Positions 30,532-39,702 of a stretch of DNA of 64,000 nt are shown piece after piece (the stretch's first letter is position 1; each line of letters opens with the position of its first letter). The stretch is from Hydrogenophaga sp. Its GTDB lineage: Bacteria > Pseudomonadota > Gammaproteobacteria > Burkholderiales > Burkholderiaceae_C. The notes under the pieces are model-generated. The model was not told the origin of the DNA. It did no database searches and worked only from the letters and a program-made list of their open reading frames with translations. Location of the stretch: positions 52,017 to 116,016 of the forward strand of contig JACVCO010000013.1 of NCBI GenBank assembly GCA_016741995.1, read 5' to 3'. The position numbers were made by a program, and so were the translations under genes.

Positions 30532-31545
30532 TCAGATCCGGCCTTCCTCCACCGCGTGGCAGGCGATGCGGATGCCGCCGAGCGTCTGCAGCACCGGGCG
30601 CTCGTTGCGGCAGCGGTCGTTGGCGTGCGGGCAGCGCGGGTTGAAGGCACAGCCGCTGGGGGGGTTCAAGGGGTTGGGCACCTCCCCCTGCACCGGGGTG
30701 CGCGCCTTGCCGGTGTCGTGCATCTTGGGGATGGCATCGAGCAGCATGCGCGTGTACGGGTGGCGCGGATTTTCGAACAGCGTGTGTTTGGGCGCCAGCT
30801 CGACCAGGCGGCCCAGGTACATCACGCCGACCTGGTCGCTCACGTGGCGCACCACGGCCAGGTTGTGGCTGATGAACAGGTAAGTGAGCCCACGCTGGCG
30901 CTGCAGGTCCTTCATGATGTTGAGGACCTGCGCCTGCACCGAGACATCGAGTGCGCTGGTGGGTTCGTCACACACCAGGAAGTCGGGCTGGGTGGCGAGG
31001 GCGCGCGCGATGGAGATGCGCTGGCGCTGGCCACCGCTGAACTGGTGCGGGTACTTCACGCGGTCCAACGGGCTGAGGCCCACCGATTGCAGCAGCGCAT
31101 CCACGCGCTCACGCAACTTCACCGGATCGGACTCGATCTCGTGCTCGCGCAGTGGTTCGGCAATGATGTCCTCCACACGCCAGCGCGGGTTCAGGCTGGC
31201 GTACGGATCCTGGAAGATCATCTGGATGCGCCGGCGCAGCACGCGGCCGGCGGGCGTCTTGAACGCGGCGTGCGCATCCTGGCCATCGAACTCGAAGCCA
31301 CCGCGCGTGGGCTCGTACAGGCCCACGAGCAAGCGCGCCACGGTGCTCTTGCCGCAGCCCGATTCGCCCACCAGCGCGAGCGTCTGCCCGCGCGGGATGT
31401 CGAAGCTCACGCCGTCGACAGCGCGCAGCAGCAGGCGCGGCTGACGCTCGAGCACGCGGTTGAGCCAGGGTGCGGAGACGTCGAAGGTCTTGGCCAGATC
31501 GGTGGCGCGCACCAGGGCCTGGGTGTCGTTGATCACAGCGCTCAT
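30532..31545 (-). CDS. dppF: Peptide ABC transporter ATP-binding protein (DppF/OppF type)
   Basis: Second ATPase of a peptide-type importer, 337 residues. Walker A is GESGCGKST, the signature [15 protein letters not shown], Walker [12 protein letters not shown], followed by the oligopeptide-specific C-terminal region with [14 protein letters not shown], which in some family members binds an Fe-S cluster or metal. It overlaps dppD by 4 bp and ends the importer operon. The imported substrate is unknown. Confidence 0.92.
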   Translation of the reverse strand: MSAVINDTQALVRATDLAKTFDVSAPWLNRVLERQPRLLLRAVDGVSFDIPRGQTLALVGESGCGKSTVARLLVGLYEPTRGGFEFDGQDAHAAFKTPAGRVLRRRIQMIFQDPYASLNPRWRVEDIIAEPLREHEIESDPVKLRERVDALLQSVGLSPLDRVKYPHQFSGGQRQRISIARALATQPDFLVCDEPTSALDVSVQAQVLNIMKDLQRQRGLTYLFISHNLAVVRHVSDQVGVMYLGRLVELAPKHTLFENPRHPYTRMLLDAIPKMHDTGKARTPVQGEVPNPLNPPSGCAFNPRCPHANDRCRNERPVLQTLGGIRIACHAVEEGRI

Positions 31546-32513
31546 GCCACCACCTTCTGCCCGTGCAGCCAGCAGGCGGCGCGCGTTGCGCCGGCGTCCA
31601 TCAGATCGGGCCGCTGCGCGTGGCAGCGGTCGAACACCTTCTCGCAGCGGGGGTTGTAGGCGCAGCCTTTGGGGATGGCATTGAGGCGGGGCATGGCGCC
31701 ATCGATCTGGTGCAGGCGCTCGCGTTCTTCGGTCATGTCGGGAATGCAGGCCATGAGGCCGCGGGTATACGGGTGCGCTGGCTGGTTGATCACCTGGTGC
31801 ACCGGGCCGATCTCGGCGATGCGGCCGGCATACATCACGGCCACGCGATCGCAGGTCTCGGCGATCACGCCCATGTCGTGCGTGATGAGCATCACCGCGG
31901 CGCCACGCTGTTTGCAGATGGTTTTGAGCAAGGTGATGATCTGCGCCTGAATCGACACGTCGAGCGCGGTGGTGGGTTCGTCGGCCACGATGAGCTGCGG
32001 CTCCGCCGCCAGCGCAAGCGCAATCACCACACGCTGGCGCATGCCGCCCGAGAACTGGTGCGGGAAATGGTCGATGCGCTGCTCGGCCGCGGGAATGCCG
32101 GTGTCCTTGAGCAACTGGATGGCGCGTGCACGGGCTTCGGCCCTGCTCACCGGCAGGTGCGTGACGATGGTTTCGGTGAGCTGGCGACCCACGGAGTACA
32201 GCGGGTTCAGCGAGGTCAGCGGGTCCTGGAAGATGGCGCCGATCTTGCGGCCACGGATGCGGCGGATCTCTTCATGCGGCAGGTTGTCGATGCGCTGGCC
32301 TTCGAGCAACACCTGGCCCGAAGCGATATGCCCCGGCGGCTCGAGCAGGCCGATGATGGAGGCGCCGGTGAGCGATTTGCCCGCGCCCGATTCGCCCACC
32401 ACGCCCAGGATCTCGCCGGGCGCGATGTCGAAAGAGATGTCGTCGAGCGCGCGCAGCGTGCCGCGGCGCGTGGGGAACTCGACAACGAGGTTCTTGACTT
32501 GCAGAAGGCTCAT
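31542..32513 (-). CDS. dppD: Peptide ABC transporter ATP-binding protein (DppD/OppD type)
   Basis: First ATPase of the importer, 323 residues from ATG 32513 ([13 protein letters not shown]); a longer reading frame upstream falls in dppC. Walker A is GESGAGKSL, signature [15 protein letters not shown], Walker [13 protein letters not shown]. The C-terminal tail has the Opp-type cysteine cluster [14 protein letters not shown]. It starts 2 bp after the dppC stop and overlaps dppF. Confidence 0.92.
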   Translation of the reverse strand: MSLLQVKNLVVEFPTRRGTLRALDDISFDIAPGEILGVVGESGAGKSLTGASIIGLLEPPGHIASGQVLLEGQRIDNLPHEEIRRIRGRKIGAIFQDPLTSLNPLYSVGRQLTETIVTHLPVSRAEARARAIQLLKDTGIPAAEQRIDHFPHQFSGGMRQRVVIALALAAEPQLIVADEPTTALDVSIQAQIITLLKTICKQRGAAVMLITHDMGVIAETCDRVAVMYAGRIAEIGPVHQVINQPAHPYTRGLMACIPDMTEERERLHQIDGAMPRLNAIPKGCAYNPRCEKVFDRCHAQRPDLMDAGATRAACWLHGQKVVA

Positions 32514-32515
32514 GT

Positions 32516-33427
32516 TCAACGGAGACGTGGGTTCAGGGCGTCGCGCAGCCAGTCGCCCAGCAGGTTCACGCTCAATGCGATGAGGATGAGCATCAGGCCG
32601 GGGAAGATGGTGATCCACCACTCGCCGGAGAAGAGGTAATCGTTGCCCACGCGGATGAGCGTGCCCAGCGAGGGCGACGTGGGCGGCGCGCCCACACCCA
32701 GGAAGGACAGCGTGGCCTCGGTGATGATCGCCGTGGCAACCTGGATGGTCGCCAGCACCAGCACCGGGCCGAGCACGTTGGGCAGCACATGGCGGCCCAT
32801 GATGCGCATCGGCGCGACGCCGGTGACGCGCGCGGCCTGCACGTACTCCTTGTTGCGCTCCACCAGCGTGGAGCCGCGCACGGTGCGTGCGTACTGCACC
32901 CAGCCGGTGAGCGTGATCGAGATGATCAGCACGCCGAAAGCCAGGGTCTCGTGGGCGTTGGGGAACAGGGCGCGGCCCACACCGGCGATCAGCAACGCGA
33001 TCAGGATCGGCGGGAACGACAGCATCACGTCGCACAGGCGCATGAGGAATGCATCGATCCAGCCGCCGAGGAAGCCGGCCAGCAGGCCGAAGCCGACACC
33101 GATCAGCACGGACAGCACGACCGACGCCAGGCCCACGGCAAGCGAGATGCGCGCGCCGTACATGAGGGCGGAGAGGATGTCGCGCCCCTGGTCGTCGGTG
33201 CCGAGCACGAACGACGGGTTGCCGCCTTCCTGCCACATGGGCGGAATGCGCGCGTTCATGAGATCGAGCGTGGCGAGGTCGAACGGGTTGTGCGGGGCGA
33301 CCCAGCCGGCGAACACCGCGCAGAAGACGCAGATGGCAGCGATCACCGCGGCCACGATGGCCGTTGGCGAGGTGCGGAAGCTGTAGCCGACATCGCTGTC
33401 GAGCGCGCGGCGAAGAATGGCGATCAA
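32516..33427 (-). CDS. dppC: Peptide ABC transporter permease (DppC type)
   Basis: Inner-membrane permease of 303 residues with about six helices. The N-terminal OppC_N helix (TAIVAAVIAAICVFCAVFAG) and the EAA-type loop EYVQAARVTGVAPMRIMGRH are present. The start is probably TTG at 33427; no ATG lies nearby. A repeat element of about 75 bp separates it from the upstream binding-protein gene. Confidence 0.91.
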   Translation of the reverse strand: MIAILRRALDSDVGYSFRTSPTAIVAAVIAAICVFCAVFAGWVAPHNPFDLATLDLMNARIPPMWQEGGNPSFVLGTDDQGRDILSALMYGARISLAVGLASVVLSVLIGVGFGLLAGFLGGWIDAFLMRLCDVMLSFPPILIALLIAGVGRALFPNAHETLAFGVLIISITLTGWVQYARTVRGSTLVERNKEYVQAARVTGVAPMRIMGRHVLPNVLGPVLVLATIQVATAIITEATLSFLGVGAPPTSPSLGTLIRVGNDYLFSGEWWITIFPGLMLILIALSVNLLGDWLRDALNPRLR

Positions 33428-33470
33428 GGAAAAAGTCTCACTGATGAAGTGATGCGGGGTCAGGTGCCAG

Positions 33471-33543
33471 CGCGGATCCGGCTTCGCCGGTCCGCTGCTG
33501 GCGTCCCCCTCAGGGGGAAGACGCCGCAGGCGGCGCAGGGGGG
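33471..33543. repeat. G+C-rich REP-like intergenic element inside the peptide operon
   Basis: The gap between the binding-protein gene and dppC holds three nested palindromes: GCGGATCCGGC with GCCGGTCCGC (33472-33495), TCCCCCT-C-AGGGGGA (33504-33518) enclosed by GGCGTC/GACGCC, and GCCGC/GCGGC (33523-33535). There is no T-run. I recognise this kind of sequence as a dispersed extragenic repeat of comamonads. It may stabilise or punctuate the mRNA. Confidence 0.6.
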
Positions 33544-33546
33544 AAC

Positions 33547-35124
33547 TTATTTCACCGAGATATAGCGGAACGGCATGAAGTTGTCGGCCAGCTGGACCAG
33601 CGTCACGTTGCTGGCCACGCCCCAGGCCAGCGCTTGCTGGTGCAGCGGCAGGTGGCCGATGTCGTCGCTGTGCAGCTTGAAGGCCTCGCGGATCATCGCG
33701 TCGCGCTTGGCCTTGTCGGTCTCCGACTGGATCTTCAGCGTGAGCTCATCCACCTTGGGGTTGCAGTAGGAACCCAGGTTGAACTGGCCGGACCCCTTGT
33801 CGTCCACACAACGCATCAGCGCGTTGAGTGCGTTGTGCGAGTCGTAGGTGCCCGGGGTCCAGCCCAGCATGTAGAAGCTGGTGTCTCGGCGCAGGATCTT
33901 GGGGAAGTAGGTGCCCTTGGTCTCGGCCTGCAGGTTGATCTTGACGCCCACGCGCGCGAGGTTGGCGGCCACGGCCTGACACACGTTGCCGTCGTTGACG
34001 TAGCGGTCGTTCGGGCAGTTCATGGCGACCTCGAAGCCATTGGGGTAGCCGGCATCGGCCAGCAGCTTCTTGGCGGCTTCGGGGTCGTAGGGCAGGCGCG
34101 TGTTCATCGCGGCATCGAACCCGTTGATGCCCGGGCCCACCATCAGCGCCGTGGGAGCCGACGCGCCACGCATCACCGTGCGCTGGATGCCCTGGATGTC
34201 GATGGCCTGGTAGAAGGCCTGACGCACGCGCTTGTCCTTGAAGGGGTTCTTGCCCTTCACGTTCGAATAGAGCAGTTCGTCGCGCTTCTGGTCCATACCG
34301 AGAAAGATGGTGCGCAGCTCGGGGCCTTGCATCACCTTGGACTTGCCGCTGGCGTTGATCCGCTGCACGTCCTGCAGGGGCACGGGCTCGATCACATCGA
34401 CCTGACCCGACAGCAGTGCGGCCACGCGCGTGGCGTCGTTGCCGATCGGTGTGTACTCGATGTCGACGACGTTGCCTTCGATCTTGCCCCAGTAGCTGCC
34501 GTTGCGCTGGAAGGTCGTCTTGACGTTGGGCTGGCGCTCGCGCAGGCGGAACGGGCCGGTGCCGTTCGCGCGGAACGAGGCCGCGTTCTCGATACCCTTG
34601 CGGCGATCCACCGGGCGCGTGGCCTGGTTCTCCTCGCTCCATTTCTTGCTCATGATGTAGAGCAGCGAAATCACGTCGGGCAGGATGGGGAACGGTGCGG
34701 CGGTTTCGATCTCGACCACGTGATCGTTGACCTTGCGCACTTCTTTCACGTCGTTGACATAGCTCTTCATGTCCGAGCCATCGCCCGCGGCGCGTGCAAA
34801 GCTGAACAGCACATCGTCGGCCGTGAAAGGCGTGCCGTCGTGGAATTTCACGTTCTTGCGCAACTCGAACCGCCACACGGTCGGCGAGGCCTGGCGCCAG
34901 CTCGTGGCGAGGGCCGGCGCGAGCCTGAGGTTGCTGTCACGCCCCACCAGCGGCTCGTAGACGTTGCCGGTGACGCTGAGCTGCAGCGATTCGTTGAGCG
35001 AATGCGGGTCCATCGACAACGCGTCGCCCTGGTTGCCGATGCGCACGGTCTGTGCCGAGGCGGTGCCGGCCACGGCCAGCGCGCCGGCCACCAACATGGC
35101 GGCTGCGGTTTTTCTGAGTTTCAT
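33547..35124 (-). CDS. Peptide-type ABC transporter substrate-binding protein 1
   Basis: Periplasmic solute receptor (SBP_bac_5/DppA class), 525 residues. ATG at 35124 overlaps the M20 peptidase stop by 4 bp. A signal peptide ends at GTASAQT. Family stretches include KFHDGTPFTADDVLFSF and GKNPFKDKRVRQAFYQAID. It is a clear paralogue of the receptor encoded at 37448-39034 in the same operon; GMDQ-RDEL, S-N-KGKNP and VRQA-YQAID runs are shared. Confidence 0.92.
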   Translation of the reverse strand: MKLRKTAAAMLVAGALAVAGTASAQTVRIGNQGDALSMDPHSLNESLQLSVTGNVYEPLVGRDSNLRLAPALATSWRQASPTVWRFELRKNVKFHDGTPFTADDVLFSFARAAGDGSDMKSYVNDVKEVRKVNDHVVEIETAAPFPILPDVISLLYIMSKKWSEENQATRPVDRRKGIENAASFRANGTGPFRLRERQPNVKTTFQRNGSYWGKIEGNVVDIEYTPIGNDATRVAALLSGQVDVIEPVPLQDVQRINASGKSKVMQGPELRTIFLGMDQKRDELLYSNVKGKNPFKDKRVRQAFYQAIDIQGIQRTVMRGASAPTALMVGPGINGFDAAMNTRLPYDPEAAKKLLADAGYPNGFEVAMNCPNDRYVNDGNVCQAVAANLARVGVKINLQAETKGTYFPKILRRDTSFYMLGWTPGTYDSHNALNALMRCVDDKGSGQFNLGSYCNPKVDELTLKIQSETDKAKRDAMIREAFKLHSDDIGHLPLHQQALAWGVASNVTLVQLADNFMPFRYISVK

Positions 35125-36401
35125 GCTTCGCTCCTGACAGGGGTGGGTGAAACGGAAGTGTGTTTGTGGGCGGACACTGGCTCGTCGGCCAACGGCATGC
35201 CCTGTTCGATGAGACCGGCGTGCAGGGCCGCGCCCAGCGGCAGCACGTCGTCGTTGAAGTCGTATCGGCTGTTGTGCAGGAAGCAAGCGCCCTGCCCGTT
35301 TTCGGCACCCTGCCCAAGGCGCAGGTAAGCACCGGGTTTGACCTGCAGCATGAAGGAGAAGTCTTCAGCGCCCATGCTCGGGTCCATGTTGCGGTCGACA
35401 TGCTCGTGCCCGACCAGCTTCTGCGCCACCTCCACCACGAAGCGGGCTTCGTCGCGCGTATTGATGGTGGCGGGATAGATGCGCTCGTAGTTCAGGTGCG
35501 CCGACGCGCCCAGGCCCAGGGCCACGCCCGAGCAGACCTCGTGCAGGCGCTTCTCGACCATGGCCTGCACTTCGGGGTTGAAGGTGCGCACGGTGCCCAC
35601 CAGCTTCGCGGTGCCCGGAATCACACTGAACGCCCCCGGATCGCCGGCCTGCATGGCACACAGGCTGATGACGGCGCTGTCGATCGCACGCACGTTGCGC
35701 GAGACGATGCTCTGCACCGCGGTGATGATGTGCGCGGCCACGAGCACCGGATCCACCGCGGCATAGGGGTGCGCCCCGTGTCCGCCCTTGCCGGTGATCT
35801 CGATCGTGATGCGATCGGCCGACGCCATCATGGGCCCGGGGTTCACGCCCACGGTGCCGGGGCGCATCTGGGGCCAGTTGTGCATCGCGAACACCGACTG
35901 CACCGGGAAGCGGTCGAACAGGCCGTCTTCGATCATGGCCTTGGCGCCCGCGAAACCTTCTTCGCCGGGCTGGAAGATCAGCACCGCCGTGCCATCGAAG
36001 TGGCGTGTCTCGGCCAGGTAGCGCGCGGCGCCCACGAGCATTGCCGTGTGACCGTCGTGGCCGCAACCATGCATCATTCCGGGCTTGCCCGACTTCCACG
36101 CGAAGTCGTTGTGCTCGGTCATGGGCAGCGCGTCCATGTCGGCGCGCAGCCCGATCATGCGGCCACTGGCGTTGCTGCGGCCGCGGATCACGGCAACGAC
36201 GCCCGTCTTGCCGATGTTGGTGTGGATCTCGTCCACGCCGCAGACCTTGAGCGACTCCACCACGCGCTTGCTGGTGTAGACCTCTTCGAAGCCCAGCTCG
36301 GGGTGCGCGTGCAGGTCGCGCCGCAGCGACGTGAGCTCCGGATGGTAGGCGGCGATGTGCGCGAACGCACGGCCGTGGGCGCGAATGCGCGAGGCCGCCA
36401 T
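35121..36401 (-). CDS. M20 family metallopeptidase/amidohydrolase
   Basis: Zinc hydrolase of 426 residues related to hippurate hydrolase, IAA-amino acid hydrolase and N-acyl-L-amino acid amidohydrolase. Metal-binding motifs are MHGCGHDGH, FQPGEEG and a C-terminal GAEDFSFM. The RADMDALP signature follows the first beta strand. No signal peptide is apparent, so it acts in the cytoplasm. It sits between dppB and a receptor gene, 1 bp after dppB, suggesting it processes the imported peptide or acyl-amino acid. Confidence 0.92.
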   Translation of the reverse strand: MAASRIRAHGRAFAHIAAYHPELTSLRRDLHAHPELGFEEVYTSKRVVESLKVCGVDEIHTNIGKTGVVAVIRGRSNASGRMIGLRADMDALPMTEHNDFAWKSGKPGMMHGCGHDGHTAMLVGAARYLAETRHFDGTAVLIFQPGEEGFAGAKAMIEDGLFDRFPVQSVFAMHNWPQMRPGTVGVNPGPMMASADRITIEITGKGGHGAHPYAAVDPVLVAAHIITAVQSIVSRNVRAIDSAVISLCAMQAGDPGAFSVIPGTAKLVGTVRTFNPEVQAMVEKRLHEVCSGVALGLGASAHLNYERIYPATINTRDEARFVVEVAQKLVGHEHVDRNMDPSMGAEDFSFMLQVKPGAYLRLGQGAENGQGACFLHNSRYDFNDDVLPLGAALHAGLIEQGMPLADEPVSAHKHTSVSPTPVRSEA

Positions 36402-36402
36402 G

Positions 36403-37383
36403 TCAGTGACCTCCCGCCTTTTCCACGCGCAAGCGCGGGTCGACGGCGAAGTACAGCAGATCCACGATCAGGTTGATCACCACGAAGATCAGCGCGATCA
36501 GGCACAGGTAGGCCGCCATCACGGGGATGTCGGCGAAGGTCACGGCCTGAATGAACAACAGGCCCATGCCCGGCCACTGGAACACCGTCTCGGTGATGAT
36601 GGCAAACGCGATCAGGCCACCGAGCTGCAGGCCGGTGATGGTCATCACCGGCACCAGCGTGTTCTTCAGCGCATGGCCGAAGTGAACCGCCCGGTTGGTG
36701 AGGCCACGGGCGCGCGCGAACTTGATGTAGTCGGTGCGCAGCACTTCGAGCATCTCGGCGCGCACCAGCCGCATGATCAGCGTGAGCTGGAAGATCGCCA
36801 GCGTGATGGCCGGCAGCGTGATGTGCAGCCAGCCCTTGGGCGTGAGCAGGCCCGTGCTCCACCAACCGAGTTGCACCACGTCGCCACGACCGAAGCTGGG
36901 GAACCAGCCCAGTTGCACCGCGAACACCAGAATGAGCAGGATGCCGATGAGGAAGGTCGGCAGCGACACGCCCAGCAGCGAGATCGTCATGAACACCTGG
37001 CTCAGGAAGGTGCCGCGCTTGAGTGCCGCGTACACACCCATCGGGATGCCCACAAGCAATGCGAGCAACGCCGCAACCGTGGCCAGCTCCAGCGTCGCCG
37101 GAAAGCGTTCGGCAATGAGGCGGGACACCTTGGCCCCCTGACGCAGACTCAAACCGAATTCACCCTGGGCCGCATTGACCAGGAAGTGACCGAACTGGAT
37201 GAAGAAGGGTTGGTCGAGACCGAGGTCGGCGCGCAACTGGCGCACCTGCTCGGCCGTGGCGTCCTGGCCAAGCAGGAACACCACCGGATCGCCCACGTAT
37301 TGAAACAGCATGAAGGCGATCAACGCCACGCTGATCATGACGATCAGCGCTTGGACAAGCCGCCGGAGGATGAAAGCAAACAT
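36403..37383 (-). CDS. dppB: Peptide ABC transporter permease (DppB type)
   Basis: Inner-membrane permease. ATG at 37383 (MFAFILRRLVQALIV) gives 326 residues; an in-frame TTG at 37398 is nearer the terminator hairpin and less likely. Six helices and the EAA loop DYIKFARARGLTNRAV are visible. GTP-like LPAITLAI precedes the loop. It is downstream of receptor 2 across a terminator-like hairpin and 1 bp upstream of the M20 gene. Confidence 0.91.
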   Translation of the reverse strand: MFAFILRRLVQALIVMISVALIAFMLFQYVGDPVVFLLGQDATAEQVRQLRADLGLDQPFFIQFGHFLVNAAQGEFGLSLRQGAKVSRLIAERFPATLELATVAALLALLVGIPMGVYAALKRGTFLSQVFMTISLLGVSLPTFLIGILLILVFAVQLGWFPSFGRGDVVQLGWWSTGLLTPKGWLHITLPAITLAIFQLTLIMRLVRAEMLEVLRTDYIKFARARGLTNRAVHFGHALKNTLVPVMTITGLQLGGLIAFAIITETVFQWPGMGLLFIQAVTFADIPVMAAYLCLIALIFVVINLIVDLLYFAVDPRLRVEKAGGH

Positions 37384-37388
37384 CAGAT

Positions 37389-37431
37389 GAAAAAACAAGA
37401 GAGGGTCGCGCCAATCATGGGGCGACCCTCT
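37389..37431 (-). terminator. Terminator-like attenuator between receptor 2 and dppB
   Basis: AGAGGGTCGC (37400-37409) pairs perfectly with GCGACCCTCT (37422-37431) around a 12-nt loop. On the minus strand the stem is followed by CTTGTTTTTT. The hairpin lies inside the operon, so it should let receptor 2 be made in excess over the membrane components. Confidence 0.8.
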
Positions 37432-37447
37432 GCGGTCGAAGACGCGC

Positions 37448-39034
37448 TCAGTTTACCTTGATGAGTCGCCAATCCAGGCGGTTGTCGGCGCGGTGTACGA
37501 CGTCGATGTTCTTCTTCAACGCCCAGGGGATGACCTGGTTGTGCAGCGGAATGTGCGACACGTCGGCGTTCGACAATTCCAGTGCCTCGGTCAGCAGGCG
37601 ATTGCGGATCAGCGTGTCGGTTTCCGTCTTCGCGCGATCGATCACCTGGTCCATCTTGGGATTGCTGTAACGGCCCACGTTGTAGTTGCCGTCACCACCC
37701 TGACCCAGGGAGCGCACCAGCGATTGCAGGCTGTACAGCGCATCGAAGGTCGGCACGCCCCAGCCCAGCATGTAGATGCTGGCTTCGTAGCGCTGGATCA
37801 TCGGGAAGTAAGTGGACAGCGGCAGCGTGCGCAGCTTGGCTTTCACGCCGATGCGCGCCCACATGGCCGTCACCGCCTGGCAGATCGCTTCGTCGTTGAT
37901 GTAGCGGTTGTTGGGGCAAGCGAAGTCGACCTCGAAGCCATCCTTGTAGCCGGCGTCGGCCAGCAGCTTCTGCGAGGCGGCCACGTCGAAGGGATAGCGT
38001 TGGTGCACCGACTCGGTCCAGCCCGCCACTTGCGGCGCCACGAGCGCACCCGTGGGTTGACCCAGGCCGCGCAGCGTGACGCGCGAAATCGCGTTCATGT
38101 CGATCGCCTGGTACAGCGCCTTGCGGACGCGAACATCCTTCAGCGGGTTCTTGCCCTTGATGTTGCTGCCCACGAGTTCGTCGCGGTGCTGATCCATACC
38201 AAAGAAGATGGTGCGGTTCTCGATGCCATCGATCACCTTCAGGTTGCCGTCCTGGCGCAGTCGCGGCAGATCCTGCGGGCTGGGATCGAGCACGAAATCG
38301 ACCTCACCCGAGAGCAAAGCCGCCATGCGCGTGGCCGTGGCCCGCACCGGCGTGTAGATGATTTCGGTCACGTTGCCTTCGGCCTTGCCCCACCAGTTCG
38401 GGTTCTTCACCACCACCAGCCGCTGGTCCTGCACCCATTCCTTGAGCATGAACGGGCCCGTGCCCATGGCGTTGCGGTGCGCGAAGTTTTCGTCCTGCGT
38501 CTTGATGTCCTTGGGGGCCACCGAGTTGTTCTTCTCCGCCCAGGCTTTGCTCATCATGCGCAACTCGGTGAGCTGGTTGATCAGCACCGGGTTGGGACCC
38601 TTGGTGAAGATATCGATCGTGTCGTTGTTGACCTTCACGATCCGGTCGACGCCCTGCACGTAGGGCGAGAAATTCGAGGTGGGCGCCATGGCGCGCTGCA
38701 GCGAGAACACCGCATCGTCGGCCGTGAAGGCGGACCCGTCATGGAACTTCACCCCGCTGCGCAGCGTGATGCGCAACTGCGTGGGCGACACCTGATTCCA
38801 TCCCGTGGCCAGCAGAGGCTCCGGCTTGAACGTGCGGCTGTTGTAGTACACGAGCGATTCGTAGACCGACGCGTGAACGCCGTTGGCGAGCGCGTTGTTC
38901 TGCGAATGGATATCCCAGGTCGGGATGTCACTGGCGCTGGTCCACTTGAAGGTCTTGGCCTGAAGACCGCCGGCCGCGAGGGCAAAGGCGGCACCCAGGA
39001 TGACCGCGCGCAGCGGCATGGGGGTCGGTTTCAT
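37448..39034 (-). CDS. Peptide-type ABC transporter substrate-binding protein 2
   Basis: Periplasmic receptor of 528 residues; first gene of the importer operon. ATG at 39034 follows TCAGG by about 9 nt; an in-frame GTG at 39043 is possible. The signal peptide ends near GGLQAKT. SBP_bac_5 stretches include KFHDGSAFTADDAVFSLQ and GKNPLKDVRVRKALYQAID. Its closest relative here is receptor 1, from which it probably arose by duplication. It ends just before the attenuator. Confidence 0.92.
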   Translation of the reverse strand: MKPTPMPLRAVILGAAFALAAGGLQAKTFKWTSASDIPTWDIHSQNNALANGVHASVYESLVYYNSRTFKPEPLLATGWNQVSPTQLRITLRSGVKFHDGSAFTADDAVFSLQRAMAPTSNFSPYVQGVDRIVKVNNDTIDIFTKGPNPVLINQLTELRMMSKAWAEKNNSVAPKDIKTQDENFAHRNAMGTGPFMLKEWVQDQRLVVVKNPNWWGKAEGNVTEIIYTPVRATATRMAALLSGEVDFVLDPSPQDLPRLRQDGNLKVIDGIENRTIFFGMDQHRDELVGSNIKGKNPLKDVRVRKALYQAIDMNAISRVTLRGLGQPTGALVAPQVAGWTESVHQRYPFDVAASQKLLADAGYKDGFEVDFACPNNRYINDEAICQAVTAMWARIGVKAKLRTLPLSTYFPMIQRYEASIYMLGWGVPTFDALYSLQSLVRSLGQGGDGNYNVGRYSNPKMDQVIDRAKTETDTLIRNRLLTEALELSNADVSHIPLHNQVIPWALKKNIDVVHRADNRLDWRLIKVN

Positions 39035-39308
39035 CGTTGACACCTGAAATAAATGTAGGTGCCGGGACTATGCAACAAGCGTTCCTGCACCAACGAGGGG
39101 ACTTACCCGAATCGCGCAGCGCCTGCGAGCCGCTGCCATTTGCCACGGGCGGCCACCCGAAGACACCCCAACTTCCCCCACCTGAAGAACGTTCTGCGTC
39201 TACTCGCCTCCCCCACCCCGTATATGAATTCTTAAGAACTATATTTTCCAGGCCTGATTTCTTTATCGGGCTCTTTTGTCTTCACATCCACCACCACAGG
39301 ACCATCGA
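39035..39308. other. A+T-richer intergenic region before comEA and receptor 2
   Basis: This 274-bp divergent gap carries no gene. It holds two perfect 10-bp palindromes, AGAACGTTCT (39186-39195) and TTCTTAAGAA (39229-39238), which share a TTCT/AGAA half-site 43 bp apart. The segment 39220-39260 is much more A+T-rich than the surroundings and probably contains the comEA promoter, but I cannot assign boxes confidently. Confidence 0.35.
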
Positions 39309-39614
39309 ATGAAACGTCATCTGATCGCCGCACTGCTCTCCCTGATCGCCTCCGCCGCCATGTCTGCCGTCGACGTCAACAAGGCCAACGAAGCCGATCT
39401 CGACAGCGTCAAGGGCATCGGCCCAGGCACCAGCGCCAAGATCATCGAACAGCGCAACGCGGCCCCCTTCAAGAACTGGGGCGACCTGATGACGCGCGTC
39501 AAGGGCATCGGTGAAAAGCGCGCACTCAAGCTGTCGGGCGAAGGCCTGACCGTCAATGGCGAGGCATTCAAGCCGGCCGCGGCCGCGCCATCAAGCGCAA
39601 AAGCCAAGCCGTGA
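39309..39614 (+). CDS. ComEA-like secreted helix-hairpin-helix protein
   Basis: A 101-residue protein with a signal peptide (MKRHLIAALLSLIASAAMSA) and one HhH DNA-binding domain: DVNKANEADLDSVKGIGPG and WGDLMTRVKGIGEKRALKLS form the paired hairpins. ComEA proteins bind incoming DNA in the periplasm during natural transformation and type IV pili draw it in; the pil genes at the window start would fit. ATG at 39309 has AGGA upstream. The Ala/Pro/Lys tail is disordered. Competence is inferred from family only. Confidence 0.82.
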   Translation: MKRHLIAALLSLIASAAMSAVDVNKANEADLDSVKGIGPGTSAKIIEQRNAAPFKNWGDLMTRVKGIGEKRALKLSGEGLTVNGEAFKPAAAAPSSAKAKP

Positions 39615-39640
39615 TTGGCCGCGCGTAGACACAGGCAGCA

Positions 39641-39680
39641 AAAACAAAAAAACCGCCCGGTCGCCCGGGCGGTTTTCTGT
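39641..39680. terminator. Bidirectional terminator between comEA and porin 1
   Basis: AACCGCCCGG (39651-39660) pairs with CCGGGCGGTT (39665-39674) around a TCGC loop, flanked by an A-run and TTTT. Convergent genes end on both sides. Confidence 0.92.
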
Positions 39681-39702
39681 AGGTGAACGCTCGAGAGAAC
39701 GA

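Noticed and set aside
33504..33535. Intrinsic terminator after receptor 1
   Set aside because: The stems are strong but no T-run follows on the minus strand; a REP-like repeat is a better explanation.
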